From Blastocladiella britannica (Eukaryota > Blastocladiomycota > Blastocladiomycetes > Blastocladiales > Blastocladiaceae), in assembly GCA_025349905.2 (NCBI GenBank), contig MU624712.1, forward strand, positions 17,966 through 29,429: 11,464 nucleotides of DNA. The letters run 5' to 3'. The notes beneath the pieces are model-generated. The model did no database searches and was not told the DNA's origin. It was given only the letters and a program-made list of their open reading frames with translations. This document shows, piece after piece, positions 1-8,074 of the stretch (its first letter is position 1; each line of letters opens with the position of its first letter). The position numbers and the translations under genes are program-made.

Positions 1-322
1 GAGCCGCTTCCGTTGCCAACGGAGGGCCTTGACAAGACCGGCACGTGTGCGCGTCTTGGGGCAGCACGGCATGGTCTTCCAGGCGATGTGGATGGCGCAC
101 CACTCCATCTTGCCAGAGATCGGGGCGGGGCGGCTTCTTGGTGCGCGAGAACGGGTCCGGCCGCGCGCCGCCAAAGCATTCCATGCACAGGAAGAGACCG
201 ATCATGTTGCGAGCGGCATTCGCATCACGATCAATCACAAACTTGCACACCCGGCAGGCGCGCGTCCCCCACAGCTTGCCCGGCACGTCGTCCAGGACGT
301 TGTAGCATCCACAGCAGAGCTT
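1..322 (-). pseudogene. C-terminal fragment of a Fanzor/TnpB-family RNA-guided nuclease, probably a 5'-truncated relic
   Basis: Seen: reading the minus strand from 322 leftwards, the frame encodes NKLCCGCYNVLDD, then CRVCKFVIDRDANAARNM, then GGARPDPFSR. The two CxxC pairs (316-305 and 256-245) make the zinc ribbon inserted in the RuvC domain of OrfB/TnpB proteins. The Asp of RDANAARN (226-224) sits where TnpB/Fanzor have the last RuvC catalytic Asp. GxxRP a short way after it is the usual C-terminal tail. Known: eukaryotic Fanzors are omega-RNA-guided DNA nucleases of 500 residues or more. Here only about 70 residues are recognisable. Upstream (447-323) there is only AT-rich, apparently non-coding DNA before the intact ankyrin gene on the same strand, so the N-terminal RuvC-I/II and wedge domains cannot be here. 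An in-frame ATG exists at 391-389, but the 20 codons it adds are AT-rich and unlike coding sequence here. AACAAG ending at 320 could be a 3' splice site. No stop occurs before the window edge, but strong GC3 bias moves to another frame near 115, suggesting a frameshift. Inference: degraded relic. A real small zinc-ribbon gene, or an exon whose start lies elsewhere, is less likely. Confidence 0.62.
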
Positions 323-446
323 GTTGGGTGTTGGTTTTGAAAAATAAAATATGTTGGTCCAAAAAGATAAAGAGGCGATTGCTATTTCCATGGGAATTTC
401 CGGACAGATTTCTCTTAGAGTTCAGCCACCACTCAAACAGTGTGGT

Positions 447-1025
447 TCATTTTTTTGGATGAAGTACGTGTCTCAACGCGTCGCGATCCGCGGCCGACTG
501 CACCGCGTCAATGCACTCCCGAACCGACTTTCCGTCACCGTCACGCACCCCATCTACAACACCACCATCATTTGCTCGCGACAGTAGCATGGCCAGCATC
601 TCGGGCGACCGCGCCATCACCGCCCGGTGTAACGCGGTAGTTTTCGCGGGCGTGGCGGTCGGTGCGGTAACCAAACACGATGCAGTCGACGATTTGGCGG
701 TGGCGGCTGCAGCGTCTAAGAGAGCCGAGGCAATGTCGCGTCGGTTAAGCCGGGCCGCGTAATGCTGTGTCCGATGATTTCAGGGCGTTTGAGTCTCTCA
801 GACGGGAGGCTCGTATATGATGATGATGGTACGTACGAGTGCCAAGTACCCGTACGCGTCGTACTGGGTCGCCAGTGCCGGGTCGGCGGCCAATAACCGG
901 AGAACGCGCGGCAAGTCTCCACGAGCGCTAGCGCCATGGATCGACCGCGCAAACTCCATTTCGTCCATGGACTCTGCAACCCCTCCATGTTCTCCATGCA
1001 GGGCACAATTACATGTTTCGCTCAT
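447..1025 (-). CDS. ANKRD39: ANKRD39-like small ankyrin-repeat protein (168 aa, two exons)
   Basis: Exon 1 is 1025-837 (63 codons) and exon 2 is 764-447. The 72-nt intron 836-765 has donor GTACGT and acceptor ACACAG, and joins GCACTC to CATTAC in phase 0, giving YLAL-HYAARLN. Seen: residues 1-26 contain CNCALHGEHGG and then MDEMEFARSIHGASARGDL. Ankyrin units follow at about 27-58, 59-85 (GYLALHYAARLNRRDIASALL) and 105-133 (TALHRAVMARSPEMLAMLL), with a degraded last unit ending LHPKK. Known: animal ANKRD39 is about 183 residues, begins with a short Cys/His-rich segment followed by an EEMDFERGIW-type helix, and consists of four ankyrin units; its molecular role is poorly defined. The match of the N-terminal helix plus repeat order is the reason for the name; a generic ankyrin protein is the alternative. 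Odd: an Ala/Thr-rich stretch of about 20 residues (80-103) is inserted between the second and third units. The ATG lies 79 bp downstream of the RPS26 stop, with a T-rich leader. Confidence 0.72.
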
Positions 1026-1104
1026 AGGGTCAAAGAGAAAAAAAAAAAAAAGGTTGTTGCATTCTTTTTTTTTCCATTGCTCAAAAAAGTAAAAAATGTG
1101 AATT

Positions 1105-1682
1105 TTACTTGGCCTTGGTGGCGGTGGTGGGAGCGACCTTCTTGCCGTCCTTGAAGCGGAACCGCTCCGGAGGCGCGCGGTTGCGGCGGCCCTCGGCCGA
1201 GCGCACGCGCACAATGTGGGCGTGGATCGCGCACGAAATGCAGTAGTGGATCTTGACGTACAGCTTGGGCACCACAAACTTCTCGTACACCGACGCCGCC
1301 TCCATGTCACGGTTAGCCGCGGCCTCGATCATCGGGCGGATGATGAAACGCTTGATGGCCTTGTCCTATATGTATTATTTTGTTAAGAGATATGGACGAC
1401 GCATGAGAAAAAGTATTTGGGTACCTTAGGGCAGCAGCGGCGGCAGTTCGAGCAGCGCACAGGCTTGACGTGGCCGCGGCCGTGCTTGGAGCGTCCGTTG
1501 TTGCGCCGCTTCTGGGTCTGTTTTACATTTTACATTTATTGTGTATCTGGTGTCAGCTCTTTGCTTGATGCTCTCGTAGGGTGTGTGTGCGGGTGCAGTG
1601 TGTGTTTGAGGTGCGCAAATGTAGAGGTATGGGTGTGCGGGTGCGGATAAGCGCTCACGCTTGCACTTCGCGCGAATACCAT
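1105..1682 (-). CDS. RPS26: 40S ribosomal protein eS26 (118 aa, three exons)
   Basis: eS26 is a small-subunit protein near the mRNA exit channel, contacting mRNA upstream of the start codon. Exons are 1682-1680 (ATG alone), 1517-1425 (31 codons) and 1365-1105 (86 codons plus stop). Introns are 1679-1518 (162 nt, GTATTC to AAACAG) and 1424-1366 (59 nt, GTACCC to ATATAG), both phase 0. Seen: the joined protein starts [20 protein letters not shown], followed by the zinc-binding [10 protein letters not shown] and YCISC motifs, and [20 protein letters not shown]. It ends in a Lys/Ala/Thr-rich tail. Length and all motifs match the family (about 115-119 aa). The start is chosen because TQKRRNNGR must follow Met directly and the only suitable ATG abutting a GT donor is at 1682-1680. 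No AATAAA is visible in the 79 bp after the stop. Divergently transcribed from the NEK gene. Confidence 0.93.
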
Positions 1683-1965
1683 GAATCATGGTCCAATTCT
1701 CCCACCGGTGCAATCAAGCACTCGTGTGAGGGTCAGGTCGTTGGTTACGGGTTGTTGTATATGTTCTTCCAATCTTTTTCTGCGGTTGTTTTCGGTTGCG
1801 ACGGGCGGCGCGGCACCACGAAATACACACTGGCGCACATTAACACAAGCTAAAAGTAGAAAGTACCATGATGAATTAGAATGCGATTTTACGAATAAAG
1901 CGCGGAGAGGATGTCCAACAAAACGTTCAACGTTCAGAGCCGAAACCACAGGAAAAACGTGCTCC

Positions 1966-1971
1966 CACGTG
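1966..1971. promoter_or_regulatory. CACGTG E-box palindrome
   Basis: CACGTG (extended CCACGTGAC) is the core site for bHLH factors such as Cbf1 or USF/MITF-type proteins. It sits between two divergent genes, about 285 bp from the RPS26 ATG and 220 bp from the NEK ATG. A 6-bp palindrome occurs by chance, so function is speculative. Confidence 0.25.
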
Positions 1972-2113
1972 ACTCGTCGCTCCCGACTCCCGCCTATCCC
2001 AGTTCGGAGACTTTGGTGCCCCACCCCCTTGCTTTTTGTCTCTTATGCGCTGCCTTTGAGTCCACTTTTTTGTGCCCCTCCACAGATCAAACAACTCACT
2101 TCACGGTATAGAC

Positions 2114-2121
2114 TATATATA
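2114..2121 (+). promoter_or_regulatory. TATA-box-like element upstream of the NEK gene
   Basis: TATATATA lies 70 bp before the NEK start codon in otherwise mixed sequence. The distance fits a TATA box plus a short 5' UTR. Assignment is from position and sequence only. Confidence 0.4.
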
Positions 2122-2190
2122 GAGCAACGAAGTATGCGGCTTCAAGAGCAAGATTTGGCACTGTAAAAAAATATCAAATTTATAAAAACC

Positions 2191-3210
2191 ATGCCAGAAT
2201 CCACAACGACAAGCAACGCTCAGCAAGTGCCGATCCTGCCGGAATCCATTCAAGAGCTGGCGAAATACCGGGTGGAGAAAAAGATTGGCAAGGGTCAGTT
2301 CTCGACCGTGTTTCGTGCCCGCAACATTGAGACCAATGCCTCAGTTGCCATGAAGACCATGCAGGTATTGTTTTATTCTGGAGTCTCATAAAAATTCAAA
2401 AGAGACATTGACTCCATTTTATAAAAAATAGTTGGCGGACATGGATGCCAAGTCCCGGTACGACTGCATCAAGGAAATGGACCTGCTGAAATCTCTCGCG
2501 CACCCCAACATCATCTCGGCATTGGACTGTTTCCTGCACGCCGACGAGCTGATCCTGGTGCTGGAGATTGCCGACGCGGGCGACCTGGGCAAAATGTTCA
2601 AGCACTTCCAGTCGCTCAACCAGTTTATTCCCGAAAAGACCATTTGGAAGTACTTCACTCAGGTGGCGGCGGGGATCAGTTACATGCACTCCAAGCGGAT
2701 CATGCATCGTGGTATGTCCATATCCATCTTTTACACTTCAAATACTTACCAAAAAATGAATAAATAGATATCAAGCCAGCCAACATCTTCCTCACTTCCA
2801 CCGGCACGGTGAAACTCGGCGACTTGGGTCTCGGCCGGTTCTTTTCGCCCAAGACGGGTGCCGCGCACTCCCTAGTGGGAACGCCCTATTACATGTCTCC
2901 CGAACGCATTCACGAGTCCGGTTACGACTTCCAGTCGGACGTGTGGTCGCTCGGGTGTGTGCTGTACGAGTTTGCAGCATTGCACTCACCCTTTTACGGC
3001 GACAAGATGACGCTGCATTCGCTGGTCAAGAAAATTGAGGCCTGCGATTACCCGAAACTGCAGAACGCCGACTACTCGCGCGAGTTCCGGTCGCTGGTGG
3101 CGGACATGATTCAGACGGATCCGGACGCGCGGCCGACGGCCGAGAAAGTGCATGCGGCGGCCAACGCCATGCATCTCAAGTTCCACCCGGTTGGTGCGGA
3201 GAAGGTGTGA
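2191..3210 (+). CDS. NEK6/7: NIMA-related Ser/Thr kinase of the NEK6/NEK7 group (298 aa, three exons)
   Basis: Exons are 2191-2364, 2432-2711 and 2768-3210. Introns are 2365-2431 (67 nt, GTATTG to AAATAG) and 2712-2767 (56 nt, GTATGT to AAATAG); the second splits the catalytic Asp codon. Seen: glycine loop GKGQFSTV (33-40), VAMK lysine 55, helix-C Glu in KEMD (73), HRDIKPAN (150-157), the Nek-type DLG (170-172) with LGLGRFF after it, activation-loop Ser186 in AAHSLVGTPYYMSPERI, and FYGDKM in the C-lobe. Length and a very short N-terminal extension match NEK6/7 (about 302-313 aa), which have no regulatory C-terminal tail. Known: NEK6/7 act in spindle assembly and cytokinesis, activated by NEK9 phosphorylation of the equivalent Ser. 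All catalytic residues are present, so an active kinase is expected. The Tyr that locks NEK6/7 in a Tyr-down inactive state appears to be Leu here (ISALDCF region), by my alignment from memory. TBCK follows 69 bp downstream. Confidence 0.92.
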
Positions 3211-3279
3211 TTTTATGAGGGATCGTGGGTGTGAGAGTTGTTGCCTCTTTGTCCTAAAAAAAAATTTCACTAGTAAAAA

Positions 3280-6026
3280 ATGACTTTAACTGACTCGGCC
3301 CATCTATTCTGGCCTGCAGTCGCCAACCCGTTTGCGCCCGGAGCACTACCGACTATGGACGCCACAAAAGCATATGCGCTTGATGATGGTCTCCCTGGAA
3401 CCATGACGAATGCCGAGTGCCTGGTGACGCCCGTGGACGGCGCCGTGGACCCGACGCATATCGCCGAATCGTTTGCCGACTTGAGAGCGCGGTCACGGTC
3501 GCACCCGTCGTTAGCACAGTACATTGACTGCATGCGTGGGGCTGATCGGCCGGGGCGGGTGTACGTTGTGCAGGAAGCGTATTCGCGGTCGTTGATATCG
3601 GTCATCGGCGACAGTAGTGGCCGGTATGTGCACGCTTTTATCCGAGGCCGGTCCCTGATCATTCATGAGTGAGGAAATACAGTGGTGGAATTGTCGATCG
3701 AGCGTGCCTGGCCGCGTGGCTCCAGCAACTGGTCTCCGCGATCGCGTACTTGCACGCGCACGGGTACGCGGGCCACGACTTTGCGCTGGAGAACCTGCAC
3801 TTGGACCCCACGGGGAACCTCAAGCTGGTACATTTCGGTCGACGGGCGCTGGTTGCGGGTGCTCCTTCTTCTCCTTCCGAATCTCTGAACCAAAGTGCGT
3901 CTTCTCGACGATCCGATCTACGGCACCGGCACGGGTGGTCGTGGACGGCAATGGCGTACCCCCCACCCGAGATCTTGTTTCCCTTCAACGATGGCGGTGA
4001 TACCAACAAGCACCGCCATCCGTTGCTGGATCCCGTGCGCTGCGACACGTGGTCGGTCGGCCTGGTCGCGTGGCACTTGGCGACCGGTCGGCCGCGGTAC
4101 CTTGATGCTCACACGGACCCAACCGCATATTTCACGGCGCTGGCACACGACTTGAAGTCCCAATCCATTGTTCCCCGGACTCTGGGCGACCACCAACCTA
4201 ATGACCGATATGAATCGGACCTGATGCACTTCTTGGCCACCTGTCTATCCGCCGACCCAGCGCACCGGCCTCCCTGTTCCGAGCTCCTGAACCACCCGTT
4301 CCTGAACCCAACGGTGGAGTATCGCCGGGGAGGGAGCCGCGACCAACTGGGAAACCTGCACGCTTTATTTGCCGCGTACGTTGCAGCGGGCGGAAACTTG
4401 GACGGCGTCCTGGCGGCGCGGTCGGGCGAGCACCCGGCGCCACCGGTGTTGGAGTTGCCTCGGGCCTTGGATCAAGTCACGGATGACGACGATACCAACC
4501 AAGGGAAACAGCCACCACAAGAACAGCAGCAATCTCAGAGTATCACCGAGTTCCGACTGTCGGTGCCCGACCTGACGTCCCACATCCCCGCAACCGCACT
4601 GGACCATACCCAGCACGTGGCCGACCTATTGCTGCAGTACCCGCAGTCCACCGACTCGCTGCGTGCATGGGTGCTGGAGCACGGAGTCTCGGACTACCAG
4701 CGGCCCGAAGTGTGGGCGGCATTGCTGGGGGTCACGGGCGAGGCGCGGTGGGTGTTTGCGCGCCATGATCGCCGCGGAGCCACCACCCCGACTGGTGATG
4801 ATCCCCAACTCGAAGAGGATGATGAGCTCGAGCACCAGCTGGCCGCCGATGCGCAGCGGTGCCACGCGTACCACCCGTACCTGGCGTCGACCACGGGCCA
4901 ATCTTCCTTAAAACGCCTGATCCGCGCGTACTTGTCCGCGCACCCACACCACCGGTACTGGCAATCGTTCGACTCAGTGGCCGCCCCGTTTTTGACATTG
5001 TTCCCACACGACCCGGCGCTGGCGTTCGCGTGCTTGAACGCGTTCTCGGCCCAACATATCGGGCGGTACTTGGCGTCCGATAACGCCCGGGCCCTTACGG
5101 CAGCGTACGCGGGGTTAGAGGCCGCGGTCCGCTTTTTGGACCCGGAACTGGCATCGCACCGGTCCGCCATTGGACTGGCGTGGCCGCTGTTTGCGGTTCC
5201 CTATATCATGTCGGCGTGCGCGCACGTCCTCGCTTTACCCGTCACCTACCGAGTCTGGGACCAAATGCTGGCGCGGCCCGGGAAAGCCGCATTTTCGCCG
5301 TTCTTGCTGGTATCGTTGCTGCGCATCGAATCGGTGCGGGGTTTAATCATGGGCGCGCAGGCGTTCGACGACGTGTTGCCCAAACTGGATGTCCCACAAG
5401 CCGACGTAACCAACGCGTTGGCGGAGGCGGCAAGGAACGCCGATGCATTACCGTTGTCGGTGCACCGGTCCATGGATGCGCTGATGTGGCCGCGCGAGGA
5501 ACTAGACGGCAAGGCGGAGGTCGATCATCACCATGGGGGGCATGACGAGGCAGAAGAGTGGGCGGTGCTGTCGATCTCGGCCTCGGACGCGCTGGCGCTG
5601 GGCACCGATGCGCGGACCATTGATTTGCGGTTCGGGTACGTTGTTGTCCATCATCTCCCTTTTCTTTGGCTCCCCCGTTCTCATTGAAAATGTTATCATA
5701 GGTCCGCTCGACCGCACGGCACCCACATCCCGCGCACCACGTTCATTGCTGACACGGCCGTGGGCCAGATCGAGGGGTTGCTACGGCAGCAGCGGAACGA
5801 TAAGCGCGTTTCCGTGGTGCGTGGCCGGTCGCCCGCCAATGTAGCGAGCGTGGTGAGACGGTTGGCCGGATGGGGCGTTCCGGGCGTGTGCGGGTTAGTC
5901 GACGAAGAAGTTGAAGCGGACGCCAACATGAACGGTGATCACCATGGACCCGTGATGTGCGCATGCGAGCCCGCGGCGATTGTGCTAGGCGGTGAGACGG
6001 TGATCCACAAGTGCACGACGGTATAA
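3280..6026 (+). CDS. TBCK: TBCK: pseudokinase-TBC-rhodanese protein (873 aa, three exons)
   Basis: Exons are 3280-3623, 3683-5635 and 5702-6026. Introns are 3624-3682 (59 nt, GTATGT to ATACAG) and 5636-5701 (66 nt, GTACGT to CATAG). Seen: a pseudokinase (about 1-330) with GHDFALENL (145-153) for the catalytic loop and HFG (165-167) for DFG, so the HRD Arg/Lys and the metal-binding Asp are lost. An acidic/Gln-rich linker follows, then a TBC domain from about PEVWAALLG (456) with LAADAQR (Arg507) and YWQS (Gln542), the positions of the Arg and Gln fingers. RYWQSFDSVAAPFL and FLDPELASH are clear TBCK signatures. Last is a rhodanese fold starting at TIDLRFG (761-766), with RGRSPAN where the active-site Cys loop would be, so it should be inactive. 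Human TBCK is 893 aa with the same order. Known: TBCK is a subunit of the endosomal FERRY complex (Rab5 effector, mRNA/ribosome binding) and affects mTOR signalling. An AATAAA follows 28 bp after the stop. Dikarya generally lack it, to my knowledge. Confidence 0.93.
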
Positions 6027-6053
6027 AAACAAACAAATGCCAAATTGCATTCA

Positions 6054-6059
6054 AATAAA
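6054..6059 (+). terminator. Polyadenylation signal of TBCK
   Basis: AATAAA stands 28 bp after the TBCK stop, inside the 53-bp gap to the convergent RPN3 stop. Cleavage 10-30 bp downstream would place the TBCK mRNA end in or very near the RPN3 coding end. Confidence 0.45.
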
Positions 6060-6079
6060 AACCAAAAAATCAAATGCGA

Positions 6080-8074
6080 TCAAAAATCGTCACCCTCGTC
6101 CTCGAGCGCGGCCTGAATCTCGGCCTCGAGCTCGCGCACCTCCTCGGAATCCACAAACCCGTCCTTCTTGGTGGCCCCACGTGCTTTGTCCGGGAACCGC
6201 ATCGCGCGCACCGACGCGTCGTGCAACGCCAGCGCAAACGCCGTGCGCGCATGGAACGCCGCGTGTGGCTCGCGCGTCGCGTACACGTCGGCGGCCGCCG
6301 TGCTCGCCGACCCGTCGCTGTGGACGGTCTGGTTATGGTGCGCCATCACGCCCGCCGCATGATCGACCACCACGCCCGTCACCACCCCATCACGCACGGC
6401 CTTGGCTACCATGTACTCGGCCGACTCCTCGGCGTCCAGGCCCAGCCGCGTGCACACGTCGCGCAGGGGAAGCGCAGAGTACGCTGCCGCCAGCTGCCGC
6501 AATCCGGACTTGATCACCGAGTGGCGCAGCCGGCGGACCAGCGGCCAGTGTCCGTCAGCGACAAACACGGGTTTTCCCTCAGCGGCCACTGCCGCGAACC
6601 GCGCCAGGTCGCCGGCCCGGACCGCCAGCACCAGCTGCCGGTACGCTTCCACACCGGCCGGAACACGGTCCCCGCCCGAGGTCCCGCCGGTCATGTGCGC
6701 GGCGCGGAACTCGGCGCGCTCCGGCACCTGGCCCATCAGAAGCTGCACCAGCACGTCGAGTTTAGTCGCGGCGACCAAGAACCCGGCGGCCGCCGCGTGC
6801 CCCGCGGGTGCTTTACGCACGGCCTGCTGCAGGTGCGCGTGCGCGCGCGAGTAGTCGAGCTGCACCGCCGCAATTCGGCCCACGTGGTAGTGGTACCGCA
6901 CGTGCTGCGAGTTGGACGCGCCCGCGGGGAGGCCCGGGACCCCGCCGTCGGCCGATCCCGCAGCGGCACCGACCGTGACGGAGCCGGGAGGAGTGGCTTT
7001 AGCTACCAGCTGCGCGGCCTGCTCGACTTGCTTGTGGTCCAGCAGCGACGCCAGCACCGCGTTCAGAAGCGTGGCGGCGGACTCGTCGTCGTTGCGCAGC
7101 GTGGCGGTGCGGTGCAACCCCAGCAACTTGGCGCGGTGGCCCGCGGCGGTGGCTGCTCCATCGGCGGATGACGAGGTCTGGTGCGAGAGCAAAAGTGCGT
7201 AGTAAAAGTAGATCTTGGCGCCCAGCGCGTCCAGGGTGCGGGTGTTGGCGCGCTGGATCTCGTGGACCAGGGCTTGGGCGGCGGCGAGGGCCTATACCTT
7301 TTTTTATTTAGTATTTGTAAAGAAAAAGCAGAGAAGAATATCGAGCACCTGATCATGACGGCGACGGTCGTAGAACATCATGACGGCCAGCAGACCAATG
7401 TATACGGCAACCTCGGGAAGCGCCGAGACCGTCGACACGGGGGCGGCAACTGGCTTCTTGGTCGCAGTGGCAGTGGTCGGAGAGGTGGGCGGATCGACGG
7501 CCATGGCATCGTCCCCCGAGGCGGGAGAAGTAGACGACTGCTGGTCGGCCAACAGAGACGCCAGCAGATCGCGGGCGGCCGGGGCCAGCAGCGGGGCGAG
7601 GATGGCGTGGATCGGCGACTCTTTTATTTAGCAAGAGTCAGCCCAGTCATAAGAAAGCAAGTGGGATGATCGACCCCTCAAACCAACCAAATAAGAAAAG
7701 AAAAAAAAAATGGTAAGAGTGTACCCTTGGCAGCAGTCGCAGCGGCAGCACGGGCCAGTAGAGCATCGGCATCGGCGTCCGAGGTGTGGGCGGCCGACAG
7801 ACGCTTGCGCAACGCCGGAGTGGCACGCAGAACGCGAGAAACGTACCGAGGCTCCAGAAGGGTCACGGCACGGACCAGGAGGGCGGCGTGAGTGGTCACG
7901 TCTAATCGTATTTTATTTAGTAAGAAGGATTGATCGCAGGTTTATGAAGGGTTTATGAAGGGTATATGTAGTACCGGCAACGAAAAGAGCCGAGGCATCA
8001 GCAGCAGACACGGGGGCCGGAGGGTCGACGTCCATGGCGACCGGATCGGGGTTAACGGTGGTGGTTGTGGGCAT
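6080..8074 (-). CDS. RPN3: 26S proteasome regulatory subunit Rpn3/PSMD3 (586 aa, four exons)
   Basis: A PCI-domain subunit of the 19S lid that scaffolds the horseshoe with Rpn7, Rpn9, Rpn12 and Sem1. Exons: 8074-7975, 7901-7725, 7620-7349, 7291-6080. Introns: 7974-7902 (GTACTA to GATTAG), 7724-7621 (104 nt, GTACAC to TAAAAG), 7348-7292 (57 nt, GTGCTC to GTATAG). Seen: LLEPRYVSRVLRATPALRKRL (residues 45-65), HAILAPLL, LPEVAVYIGLLAVMMFYDRR, NTRTLDALGAKIYFYYALLL, LHRTATLRNDDE, HYHVGRIAAVQLDYSRA, GQVPERAEFR, then the PCI domain at about 401-496 (RLRHSVIKSGLRQL, LDAEESAEYMVAKAVRDGVV) and an acidic C-terminus after a FPDK motif. All match Rpn3 in order; family members are about 520-535 aa. The excess is in a Gly/Ala insert at about 285-310 and in an Ala-rich N-terminus. 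ATG 8074-8072 is chosen because it opens the frame and splices cleanly as GAC-GTG-ACC. No PACE box (GGTGGCAAA) is visible upstream. Confidence 0.92.
7940..7961. repeat. 11-bp tandem duplication in RPN3 intron 1
   Basis: GTTTATGAAGG occurs twice back-to-back (7940-7950 and 7951-7961) within the 73-nt intron 7974-7902. It is probably a slippage product; it touches neither splice site. Confidence 0.7.

Larger units (their letters stand above)
1683..2190. promoter_or_regulatory. Divergent intergenic/promoter region between RPS26 and the NEK kinase gene
   Basis: This 508-bp stretch separates two divergent start codons and is the only gene-free stretch over 300 bp. I see no convincing coding frame in it. 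It contains a TATA-like run (2114-2121) on the NEK side, a CACGTG E-box palindrome at 1966-1971 roughly midway, and a short tandem ACGTTCA duplication at about 1922-1935. The last 30 bp before the NEK ATG are A/T-rich. No recognisable ribosomal-protein promoter box was found for the RPS26 side. Confidence 0.55.

Noticed and set aside
389..391. In-frame ATG upstream of the Fanzor zinc ribbon as the start of a real small gene
   Set aside because: The codons between this ATG and the zinc ribbon are AT-rich (SLSFWTNIFYFSK), unlike any exon here, so a genuine start is unlikely, though not excluded.
13..462. Plus-strand frames of 78-149 codons over the first 600 bp
   Set aside because: Opposite strand of the Fanzor-like fragment and ANKRD39 exon 2. 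No family features; they cross the AT-rich non-coding gap.
1426..1713. 95-codon minus-strand frame starting [10 protein letters not shown]
   Set aside because: It reads through RPS26 intron 1 and is out of frame with the conserved eS26 protein. Its ATG overlaps the true start by chance.
1681..2166. 161-codon plus-strand frame in the RPS26-NEK intergenic region
   Set aside because: Mixed composition, no motifs, no matching splice structure. It covers the divergent promoters.
6074..7171. 365-codon open frame on the plus strand, Arg/His/Val-rich
   Set aside because: It is the antisense shadow of the last RPN3 exon. The composition is typical of a shadow frame in GC-rich DNA, and the RPN3 frame matches a known protein throughout.
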